From an uncultured Bacteroidota bacterium (lineage in GTDB: Bacteria > Bacteroidota > Bacteroidia > Chitinophagales > Saprospiraceae), in NCBI GenBank assembly GCA_937876435.1, contig CALEIL010000305.1, positions 1-14,278 on the forward strand: 14,278 nucleotides of DNA. The letters are read 5' to 3'. The notes beneath the pieces were generated by a model, which saw nothing but the letters and a program-made list of their open reading frames with translations, ran no database searches and was not told where the DNA came from. The position numbers and the translations under genes are program-made. Shown piece after piece: positions 7,003 through 13,519 of the stretch; the stretch's first letter is position 1; each line of letters starts with the position of its first letter.

Positions 7003-7085
7003 AGATATTCCCAATATGAATTTTTTCGTGCGTGAATATACCCTGTGGAATGCATGTGGAAAACTCTCCATTTCATGTTGATTAC

Positions 7086-7124
7086 TACACAAATAACGGT
7101 GAATTAGTTTCAATTATTTGTGTA
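7086..7124. repeat. 11-bp perfect inverted repeat upstream of dnaB
   Basis: TACACAAATAA (7086-7096) and TTATTTGTGTA (7114-7124) are exact reverse complements with a 17-bp spacer. They lie about 85 bp upstream of the predicted dnaB promoter. It could be an operator or a weak hairpin. Confidence 0.7.
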
Positions 7125-7423
7125 TTGTTTTATTGTGTTCGGAAACCTAATTTTGGGAAATGGATCAACCAAAGAATTTCTTGACCCTTTATAATCAATG
7201 TGGTGAAGAGACACATTACTGATAATTGCGTTGCATAACTTCTTGATTTACTTTCGTGAAATCCCCATATTATTTTATTGTTAAAAAATTAATATATATT
7301 TTTTTGTGCTATATATAACTTCCTTATAATATGTGAAATTCGATTAAAATCCTTCGTAATGCGCTCAGATTCACGGCTCTATCCTGTGTGTGGTTCTCCA
7401 ATGTGAATAAAGTGGACGAGGAG

Positions 7424-7444
7424 GTCGTTTTGATCCAAAACGAC
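7424..7444. repeat. 9-bp inverted repeat with 3-nt loop
   Basis: GTCGTTTTG and CAAAACGAC flank ATC, forming a compact perfect palindrome in the region between the lipoprotein and dnaB genes. No T-run follows, so a terminator is not supported. Confidence 0.7.
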
Positions 7445-7565
7445 AACTTACAGGTTCATTCATAACAGTTTATCAGGGGAACGTTGAAATAGTGATTGAA
7501 CTGAAGCCGCCGGATCACAATTTATTTTGCCGAGCCGATGGGCGGTCCTTTTGAGACCATTTCAC

Positions 7566-7601
7566 TTTATCGATTGCCCACGCCCGGTCATAATCGATAA
7601 A
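7566..7601. repeat. 10-bp perfect inverted repeat flanked by an A-run
   Basis: TTTATCGATT (7566-7575) and AATCGATAAA (7592-7601) pair around a GC-rich 16-bp spacer. The right arm runs into eight As. This lies about 40 bp past the stop of the lipoprotein gene (minus strand), where a transcript end is expected. However, the T-run would precede the stem in that direction, so classical termination is doubtful. Confidence 0.6.
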
Positions 7602-7640
7602 AAAAAGACCAATTCACTATATATGGTATAAAGCTGCTCG

Positions 7641-8324
7641 TTAAAGGGATTTTCCTCCGGATAATTTGTCCTGGGTTTGACGGAGGATTTCCTTTTGTTC
7701 CTGGATTTTGATGGACATCTGATCCTGGGCTTTCAGGTTTTCCTCGATTTTGATTCTGGAATCCTTGATGGTTTGTTCGGCCTTGGTAATATCTGAGTGC
7801 AATTTTTCATTGTCCCGGCGCAATCTGGCGAGGTCTTTTTCAAGATCTTTCAGTTTGTCCTGCTCATTTTCCACTTCCAGGCGGATCTGTTCAGCTTCCA
7901 GTTCGACAAAGTATTGATCGATGAACCGGTCGATTACATCGTACGATTGGGGGTCGGACTGAGGGGTGAGATATTCCGCGTCTTTTACGAACCACAATCT
8001 CATTTCCGTATCGCTGCCGGATTGCTGGAACTGGGATTTGATATCAATGCTCCCTGGCAGCCCTGCGATCGACACGCTTTCCGCTTTTCTGACCGGAGAT
8101 CCCTTGATGCGCATCACCCTGCTGTTTTGTTTACTCATAAAACTTTCCCAGGTCTTACTTGCTACGTTGACATCGGTGCCATACAGATCAATGACGTATG
8201 ATTTTTCTCTGCCTTCTGGAGAATCCGCGGCCCGGTCGGTCATTTCTTCAGCGAATCCACAAGAAGTAACGGTAATCAGGCCTGCAAAGGCTATCCAAAG
8301 TAATGTAAAGCGGGAAATATTCAT
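7641..8324 (-). CDS. Putative lipoprotein with long C-terminal coiled coil
   Basis: The 227-residue protein has a signal peptide (MNISRFTLLWIAFAGLITVT) ending in the lipobox VTSC, lipidated cysteine at residue 22. A middle region of ~40-140 (YVIDLYGTDVNVASKTWESF ... LPGSIDIKSQFQQSG) is followed by ~80 residues (142-222) of charged heptad-like sequence that should form a coiled coil (EQDKLKDLEKDLARLRRDNE ...). I recognise no family. The frame is open upstream to 8423, but that would overlap the divergent ABC gene and put the signal peptide 33 residues inside, so the start at 8324 is preferred. It is divergent from the ABC exporter, which makes shared regulation possible but unproven. Confidence 0.75.
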   Translation of the reverse strand: MNISRFTLLWIAFAGLITVTSCGFAEEMTDRAADSPEGREKSYVIDLYGTDVNVASKTWESFMSKQNSRVMRIKGSPVRKAESVSIAGLPGSIDIKSQFQQSGSDTEMRLWFVKDAEYLTPQSDPQSYDVIDRFIDQYFVELEAEQIRLEVENEQDKLKDLEKDLARLRRDNEKLHSDITKAEQTIKDSRIKIEENLKAQDQMSIKIQEQKEILRQTQDKLSGGKSL

Positions 8325-8363
8325 AGTTACGGGTGGTTTTAATTTCATTTTAAGTAAGATTTC

Positions 8364-8371
8364 TATCTTTG
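8364..8371 (+). promoter_or_regulatory. -7 box of the ABC exporter operon
   Basis: TATCTTTG is an exact TAnnTTTG match. It ends 21 bp before the start codon, implying a leader of about 15 nt. A -33 TTTG is not obvious. Confidence 0.45.
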
Positions 8372-8392
8372 TTGAGATAATACCTACACTAT

Positions 8393-9301
8393 ATGGACAC
8401 TTTGGAAATAAAAAAAGTTTCAAAACACTTTGGAAATTTCACCGCAGTAGATTCAGTTTCGTTTAAAGTACCCCAGGGAATTATATTTGGCTTACTCGGT
8501 CCCAATGGGGCTGGTAAAACTACCTTGATCCGGATTATCAATTCGATTACGATGGCCGATGAAGGGGAAATTACCTTTGATGGTCAGCCGTTGAAGAGGT
8601 CACACCAGGCCAGGATAGGTTATCTGCCGGAAGAAAGGGGATTGTACAAAAAAATGAAGGTTCAGGAACAACTGGAATATCTGGGACAACTCAAAGGGCT
8701 CGACCAGAAGACCGTCCGTGAACGCATCAGCCATTGGTACGAAATTTTGGGTATGGTCGACTGGGGTCAAAAAAAGGTAGAAGATCTTTCCAAAGGAATG
8801 CAGCAGAAGGTGCAGTTCGTCTCCACCGTGGTGCACCAACCTGATCTTCTCATACTCGATGAACCATTTAGTGGCCTGGATCCCGTCAATACCAATCTGT
8901 TGAAGAATGAAATCAAACGCCTGAGTGATCAGGGGACGACAATTTTGTTTTCCACTCATCGTATGGAACAGGTCGAGGAGATCTGTGAGCGAATCGTGTT
9001 GATCAACAAAGGCCAGGTGGTGCTGGAAGGACCTATCGATGACATCAAGCAAAAGTACAAGGATTATTTGTTTGAGTTTGTGTTTGGGCCGGGAGAGAGA
9101 CCCGATCTCAGTGGTGAAGTGGTCCGATCTACTACCCGCCAGGGAGGAGTGGTCATACAGTTTGAAAGTCTGCAGGAAGCCAATGTCCGTATGAAGCAAT
9201 GGATGGGAGAAAATTATCTGATCCAGGAATTTCGGGAGATCCTCCCGACCATCAATGACATATTTATCAAAATCGTAACTTCCGAAACAGTACCCGCATG
9301 A
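8393..9301 (+). CDS. ABC transporter ATP-binding protein, NatA-like
   Basis: This 302-residue protein is the nucleotide-binding subunit of an ABC-2 type exporter, powering transport by ATP hydrolysis on the cytoplasmic face. Motifs in order: Walker A GPNGAGKTT (36-44), the Q-loop region as YLPEERGLYKKM (78-89, with Glu where many ABC proteins have Gln, as is usual in this subgroup), signature LSKGMQQK (132-139), Walker B LLILDEP (152-158), D-loop SGLD (160-163) and switch His189. The C-terminal ~90 residues form the extension common in NatA/YhaQ-type proteins (DUF4162-like). The stop overlaps the start of the permease gene by ATGA, so the two are translationally coupled. The substrate is unknown; relatives are annotated for sodium or peptide/drug export. 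Confidence 0.93.
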   Translation: MDTLEIKKVSKHFGNFTAVDSVSFKVPQGIIFGLLGPNGAGKTTLIRIINSITMADEGEITFDGQPLKRSHQARIGYLPEERGLYKKMKVQEQLEYLGQLKGLDQKTVRERISHWYEILGMVDWGQKKVEDLSKGMQQKVQFVSTVVHQPDLLILDEPFSGLDPVNTNLLKNEIKRLSDQGTTILFSTHRMEQVEEICERIVLINKGQVVLEGPIDDIKQKYKDYLFEFVFGPGERPDLSGEVVRSTTRQGGVVIQFESLQEANVRMKQWMGENYLIQEFREILPTINDIFIKIVTSETVPA

Positions 9302-10635
9302 ATAAAATATACCTTATTGCCAGACGAGAGTTTTTAATCCGGTTTAAGAATAAAAAGTTTTGGTTAGCCACTTTGCTGGGACCCATTATCTTGGCTGTAT
9401 TTATCGTGGTGGTGGGCTTTATCTTTGCTTATTCGGGGGATAAAGAAAGCGACCTGGTCATACTGGATGAGGCCAATCTGTTTGATGGCGCTCTGAAGGA
9501 TCAATCCAATTTTTATTTCACATTTTCCAATAAAAATCTTGAAGATTTGCGGACTTTGGAAAATCGGGATTTCGATGGCATTCTCCACATTCCAGAAAAC
9601 CTCAATCTCGATCAATCAGAAGTCACGCTGGATTTTTACACATCCAAAAACCTGAATCTCGACAAACTCAATAATCTTAAATCGATAGTTCAGTCGGAAG
9701 TGAGGGTACACAAACTCAAATCGCTCAACATTACCCAGAATCAATTGGACAAACTGGATACCCGGATTTCGATTCAGACAGAGAACATCGATCCGGACGT
9801 GGCGGCTACCGAAGATACCTCGGTGAAATCGTCCGAATTCAGTTCATATCTCGGAGCGGGGATCGGCATGCTGATGGGCTTTATTATGTATATGCTCGTT
9901 TTTATGAACGGTTCGATGGTGATGCGGAGCGTGATGGAGGAAAAGACCAACCGGATCGTAGAAGTGGTCATTTCTTCGGTGAAACCATTTGAACTCATGA
10001 TGGGCAAAATCCTCGGTGTAGGGGTCATCGGTATCGTTCAGTTTTTGTCCTGGGCCATTTTGTTGCCATTGATCGTTTTTCTGGGAGGTTTGATTTTTGG
10101 ATTTCAGACCGATATGGATACTCTGGAAGGCATGAATGCGGCGGGAACAATGTCACCCGAAGATATGGAGTATATGGTATACCAGTTTATGAAGGAGGTG
10201 GATAAGGTTCCCTGGTTTAAAATTATATCCCTTTTTATTTTGTTTTTTATCGGTGGGTATATGATCTATTCCTCTCTGTTTGCGGCGGTTGGTTCCGCTG
10301 TAGGAGACGATATGCAGGACAGCCAGTCCCTGGTTTTGCCCATTACCATTCCAGTGGTAATGGCCTTCTATATTATGATCACCGCGCTCCGGGTACCGGA
10401 TAGTTCACTGGCGGTGTGGTCGAGTATTTTTCCGTTATTTTCACCGATCGTGATGCCGGCCCGGCTGGCTTTTGATCCGCCGTGGTGGCAGATAATCCTT
10501 TCCCTGGTATTGCTGGCTGTCACCGTCATCGGACTGGTCTGGGTGTCGGGCAGGATTTACCGTGTGGGCATTCTGATGTATGGAAAAAAGGCATCGATGA
10601 AGGAGCTGGGGAAATGGATCTTTTATAAGGAATAG
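9298..10635 (+). CDS. ABC-2 type transporter permease, NatB-like
   Basis: The 445-residue membrane subunit pairs with the ATPase encoded just upstream. It has the NatB/ABC2_membrane_3 layout: one N-terminal membrane helix (~22-45), a large extracytoplasmic domain (~46-184), then membrane helices at ~185-207, 240-268, 308-330, 346-363, a probable one at 372-390, and 397-420. The conserved cytoplasmic segment MEEKTNRIVEVVISSVKP (213-230) before the third helix is typical of this family and is where the ATPase couples. The start overlaps the ATPase stop (ATGA). A likely terminator lies ~100 bp downstream, past a heptamer repeat. The substrate cannot be inferred. Confidence 0.92.
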   Translation: MNKIYLIARREFLIRFKNKKFWLATLLGPIILAVFIVVVGFIFAYSGDKESDLVILDEANLFDGALKDQSNFYFTFSNKNLEDLRTLENRDFDGILHIPENLNLDQSEVTLDFYTSKNLNLDKLNNLKSIVQSEVRVHKLKSLNITQNQLDKLDTRISIQTENIDPDVAATEDTSVKSSEFSSYLGAGIGMLMGFIMYMLVFMNGSMVMRSVMEEKTNRIVEVVISSVKPFELMMGKILGVGVIGIVQFLSWAILLPLIVFLGGLIFGFQTDMDTLEGMNAAGTMSPEDMEYMVYQFMKEVDKVPWFKIISLFILFFIGGYMIYSSLFAAVGSAVGDDMQDSQSLVLPITIPVVMAFYIMITALRVPDSSLAVWSSIFPLFSPIVMPARLAFDPPWWQIILSLVLLAVTVIGLVWVSGRIYRVGILMYGKKASMKELGKWIFYKE

Positions 10636-10689
10636 CTATCAGCCCTCAGCCCTCAGTCGTTAGTGGTCAGCTGTCAGCTGTCAGCGATA
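10634..10689. repeat. Heptamer repeat, 8 units, starting at the permease stop codon
   Basis: Eight 7-bp units in one register (AGCTATC, AGCCCTC, AGCCCTC, AGTCGTT, AGTGGTC, AGCTGTC, AGCTGTC, AGCGATA) begin within the TAG stop. On the opposite strand the same bases read as AGCTGAC-type units, so this is a degenerate relative of the array at 686-951. Confidence 0.75.
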
Positions 10690-10731
10690 TGTGTCCGGGG
10701 TTGTGTAGTTGTGTATGAGAATCATGGTGAG

Positions 10732-10752
10732 TCACACGGCTGTGTGATTTTT
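10732..10752 (+). terminator. Rho-independent terminator of the ABC exporter operon
   Basis: TCACAC (10732-10737) pairs with GTGTGA (10742-10747) around a GGCT loop and is followed directly by five Ts. It lies about 100 bp after the permease stop. The stem is short (6 bp), so strength is moderate. Confidence 0.5.
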
Positions 10753-10754
10753 GG

Positions 10755-10911
10755 TCTCCCGAAGAACTCGCAGATATTGATCACGGATTTGAAAGGATGA
10801 TAGGATTACGCGGTTTTTGGGAATGGGGCTTTGTGTAAGGTCATTACTCGTGGTAGTATATGTTCTCCCGCAGAACTCGCAGATTTCACAGATTTTGATC
10901 GCGGATTTGAA
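10755..10911. repeat. Degenerate direct repeats of the 'CGCAGATTTCACAGAT' type
   Basis: Copy 1 (10755-10793) and copy 2 (10864-10911) share TCTCCCG, AGAACTCGCAGAT, TTGATC and CGGATTTGAA. Copy 2 contains an extra internal AGATTTCAC step. Similar intergenic sequences recur in many Bacteroidota genomes as I remember them. Confidence 0.6.
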
Positions 10912-11112
10912 CAGTTAACGCCGATTTGGAAATCTAAACTTTCGATACCTACTCAACCAACTCAACTTCGCTGGTGGCTTTTAGTAATCGGCATAAGCGT
11001 GAAGGTGTGGGCAGAACCCAACCACTCTCCCATTCAAAATTCAACATTGAGCATTCAAAATTCCTTCAATTTATCACCTTCGACGCTTGTAGGTCTTTCC
11101 TCACTTCTTCTA
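10912..11112. other. Non-coding stretch with ATTCAAAATTC-type repeats
   Basis: This is the remaining region between the convergent permease and YjbQ genes. It holds two copies of ATTCAAAATTC (11032-11042 and 11053-11063) and CTCAACC-like words around 10950-10970. No gene is supported. Confidence 0.5.
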
Positions 11113-11523
11113 TCAATGGTAAATAGTCGCTATCACCTTCCGCTGATGCCGTTGATTCCTGAATTCGCAGTAATATATACCCTGCCAGGTTCCCAGATTG
11201 AGCCGTCCATCGGTGATCGGTATGGTCACAGAATGGTTGGTTAACACACTCTTCACATGCGCTGGCATATCGTCGGGTCCTTCGATGGTGTGTCGAAGAC
11301 CGGGAAAGCGCTCGGGAACCAGATGGTTGAACAATGTCTCAAAATCATCCAGAACCGTAGGATCCGCGTTTTCATTGATGCACAAGCCTGCTGACGTATG
11401 CTTCATGAACAAATGCAGCAAACCCTGATCGGGTAATGTGGGTAAGGCTAATAGAATTTCACGCGTGACGATGTGGAAACCTCTGCCCAGGGCAGGAAGG
11501 GTGATTTCTTTTTGAGTGATCAT
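11113..11523 (-). CDS. yjbQ: YjbQ/UPF0047 family enzyme (secondary thiamine-phosphate synthase)
   Basis: The 136-residue protein matches the UPF0047 family at full length. Conserved blocks are GLLHLFMKHTSAGLCINENA (34-53), followed by DPTVLDDF, and the family signature S-x2-I-x-I-x2-G-x4-GTWQGI at 98-116. Family members have weak thiamine-phosphate synthase activity in E. coli complementation; the physiological role is not settled. I chose Met at 11523 (MITQKEITLP) because it lies 5 bp after the stop of the DUF6089 gene, whereas the longer frame from 11550 would overlap that gene and add nine residues unlike the family. It is the last gene of the presumed rlmN operon. Confidence 0.93.
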   Translation of the reverse strand: MITQKEITLPALGRGFHIVTREILLALPTLPDQGLLHLFMKHTSAGLCINENADPTVLDDFETLFNHLVPERFPGLRHTIEGPDDMPAHVKSVLTNHSVTIPITDGRLNLGTWQGIYYCEFRNQRHQRKVIATIYH

Positions 11524-11528
11524 GGTGT

Positions 11529-12332
11529 TTACTTTGAAATATCGGGGCACTGAAGACCCCCGAAAAAATAGGAAATACCGATTCCGATATAATTGTAGCT
11601 GTCCTTGTTCACGCTGTCACCGCGTTGTTTTCCCACGTAACTGGTTTCTGTGGGATCGGAGAAAAGCCCTGCGTCCGGATCATCCCGAAGGGATTCTATG
11701 ACCAGCAAATCGGGATAGGTCGTACTCACGTCATCGAGGTAGTCCGTCGTCAGGATGCGGGTACTGGCGATGATGGACAGGATCCAACGGCTATTGAGCG
11801 CGTATTTGAATCCACCTGAAACAATGCCGGTGAACTTGGTGGATAAATATTCCTCGCCAATGTTTTGTCCTTCGGTGCCCAGCAATCGAAGTTTTTTGGT
11901 TTTGTCCTGGTAGGTGGCTTTGGGTTCAAATTTGAACAAACCCACCCCTGCGCTCAAAAAAGGGGTGAAATATTTTTCCCGGTCGCCGGGTTTGAAGGAA
12001 AAGAAATTGAATTCAAGTTCGGTCCCTATATCCCATACATTGCTGTGAAAATTGAGCCCCCGGGTTTTCTGAAAGTCGTTGTCGTAAAAATTGTCGTCAC
12101 CGTATACGTAGAGGTAATTGACCCCAAATTTCAGGTTGATCCGGTCATTGAACACGTATTTGGCAAAAAGTCCGCCACCCCCACCGGGATGAGTAATGTC
12201 ATAATCGGGATTGAGGTCACCAAAATAGATCGAAGGGCCAATCCAACCGCCCGCTTCCACTCCTTTTTGTCCGAAGGATATAGCGCAATAAAAGCACAAA
12301 ATCAGGGTAATGCTATATGTGATAAACTTCAA
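11529..12332 (-). CDS. DUF6089-type outer-membrane beta-barrel protein
   Basis: The 267-residue protein has a Sec signal peptide (KFITYSITLILCFYCAISFG, cleavage before Gln22). A beta-barrel-like pattern of alternating aromatic and glycine-rich strands follows: GGWIGPSIYFGDLNPDYD, INLKFGVNYLYVYGD, YFTPFLSAGVGLFKF. The end, YNYIGIGISYFFGG, resembles the final strand of outer-membrane porin-like proteins. This matches the Bacteroidota family DUF6089 as I know it; function is unknown. The start codon is TTG at 12332: no in-frame ATG exists before the upstream stop, and the signal peptide begins right there. It lies 54 bp downstream of rlmN and 5 bp upstream of yjbQ. Confidence 0.88.
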   Translation of the reverse strand: MKFITYSITLILCFYCAISFGQKGVEAGGWIGPSIYFGDLNPDYDITHPGGGGGLFAKYVFNDRINLKFGVNYLYVYGDDNFYDNDFQKTRGLNFHSNVWDIGTELEFNFFSFKPGDREKYFTPFLSAGVGLFKFEPKATYQDKTKKLRLLGTEGQNIGEEYLSTKFTGIVSGGFKYALNSRWILSIIASTRILTTDYLDDVSTTYPDLLVIESLRDDPDAGLFSDPTETSYVGKQRGDSVNKDSYNYIGIGISYFFGGLQCPDISK

Positions 12333-12386
12333 TCTGAAAACATTTTTTGTAAAACGCCGGTGGATGGGAATGATTGTATTGGGGGA

Positions 12387-13448
12387 CTAATTCTTATTGG
12401 CTAATTGCCCACAAGCAGCATCGATGTCTTTTCCTCTGCTACGACGAACGGTAACAGATACCCGCCGGTCTGCCATCATTTTGACAAAACGGTCCATCCT
12501 GTCATTGGAAGATTTGATGAGCGTCACCCCATCCACCGGGTTGTATTCCAGGAGGTTGACCGTGACCGGAAAGCTGCGACAAAGCTTCGCCAGGGCATCG
12601 GCGTCCTCTTCGGTATCGTTGAACTCGTGAAACAAAATGTATTCGAATGTGAGCCGGTGCCGTGTGGTGGTATAATAATACTGTAGAGCGTCCATCAATT
12701 CAGCGATGTTGTCGTTGGTGTTGATGGGCATGATCTGGTCTCTTTTGTGGTCGATAGCCGCGTGCAGGGAAAGCGCCAGTTTGCACTGGAGTCCGTCGTC
12801 GGCTATTTTTCGGATCATCTTCGCAATACCGGCGGTGCTAATGGTTATCCTCCAGGTAGCCATATTCATCCCCGAATCAGAATTGATCAGTTCGATGCTT
12901 CTTTTTACGTTTTTATAGGACAGCAGGGGTTCTCCCATACCCATATACACGATATTGGTCAGCGGATGATCAAAGTTCGCTTCGCAATATTGATTCACCT
13001 TAAAGACCTGTTCATAAATCTCGGCAGCGGAGAGGTTGCGTTCTCGTTTCATCTGTCCGGTGGCACAGAACACGCAGGCCAGACTGCAACCCACCTGCGA
13101 CGAGACGCATACCGTATACCGGTTGTCCCGGATTACCGGGATCAACACGCTTTCGATTTTGTGACCGTCCTGAAGCACAAATCGAAATTTGACCGTACCA
13201 TCCAGACTTTCCTGGATGACATCCGCGGACATGGTCAGGATACCGAAGTCCTCCTTGAGTTGTTGCCGCAGTGATAGGGGAAGATTGGTCATCTCGTCGA
13301 ACGAAACCACGCCGTACTTCCACAACCATTGGTGTATCTGACTGGCCCGGTAGGATGGCTGACCGCGTTCCTCCAAATATTTTTTGATTTCTGAGACCGA
13401 AAGATCTCTGATATCGGTAATTTCGCCTGGTTCCGTGGTGTAATTCAT
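12387..13448 (-). CDS. rlmN: Dual-specificity RNA methyltransferase RlmN (23S rRNA A2503 / tRNA A37)
   Basis: This is a radical-SAM enzyme that puts a methyl group on C2 of adenosine 2503 in 23S rRNA and of A37 in some tRNAs. The 353-residue length is normal. The cluster-binding motif is C121-SLA-C125-VF-C128 in QVGCSLACVFCATGQ. C114 in YTVCVSSQ and C346 in DAACGQLANKN line up with the two catalytic cysteines of E. coli RlmN (C118 and C355). Other family blocks are YMGMGEPLLSYKNV, RITISTAGI and LALSLHA. A match to the -7 box ends only 6 bp before the ATG, so the message is probably leaderless or nearly so. rlmN heads a minus-strand cluster with the DUF6089 and YjbQ genes and is divergent from the histidine kinase. 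Confidence 0.97.
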   Translation of the reverse strand: MNYTTEPGEITDIRDLSVSEIKKYLEERGQPSYRASQIHQWLWKYGVVSFDEMTNLPLSLRQQLKEDFGILTMSADVIQESLDGTVKFRFVLQDGHKIESVLIPVIRDNRYTVCVSSQVGCSLACVFCATGQMKRERNLSAAEIYEQVFKVNQYCEANFDHPLTNIVYMGMGEPLLSYKNVKRSIELINSDSGMNMATWRITISTAGIAKMIRKIADDGLQCKLALSLHAAIDHKRDQIMPINTNDNIAELMDALQYYYTTTRHRLTFEYILFHEFNDTEEDADALAKLCRSFPVTVNLLEYNPVDGVTLIKSSNDRMDRFVKMMADRRVSVTVRRSRGKDIDAACGQLANKN

Positions 13449-13453
13449 AAATG

Positions 13454-13461
13454 CAAAGATA
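13454..13461 (-). promoter_or_regulatory. -7 box of rlmN
   Basis: TATCTTTG on the minus strand is an exact TAnnTTTG match, with ATTG 22 bp upstream as a possible -33 element. The predicted transcription start falls at or next to the rlmN ATG at 13448. Confidence 0.5.
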
Positions 13462-13519
13462 CAACAATAACAAGTCAGGGAATCAATCGTTTAGATAAAA
13501 TAGTAACGAATCGCCTTCG

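Larger units (their letters stand above)
7003..7640. other. Long AT-rich intergenic region
   Basis: About 640 bp upstream of dnaB and downstream of the coiled-coil lipoprotein gene hold no convincing gene. AT content is highest around 7265-7350. Three clean inverted repeats lie here and are listed separately. Near the dnaB end TGTGGAAAA (7055-7063) differs from a reverse DnaA box (TGTGGATAA) by one base, and a weaker TGTGGAATG is at 7044-7052. Two short open frames between ~7330 and 7540 lack starts and are not supported as genes. Confidence 0.5.

Noticed and set aside
7044..7063. DnaA boxes marking a replication origin next to dnaB
   Set aside because: One site has one mismatch and the other three; no cluster is present, so an origin is not supported.
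7330..7541. Two partly overlapping open frames that might be a frameshifted relic gene
   Set aside because: Neither has a start codon or a recognisable family; 40-codon open frames are expected by chance.
10831..11244. A 137-codon plus-strand frame
   Set aside because: It runs through degenerate intergenic repeats and then antisense to the well-supported YjbQ gene.
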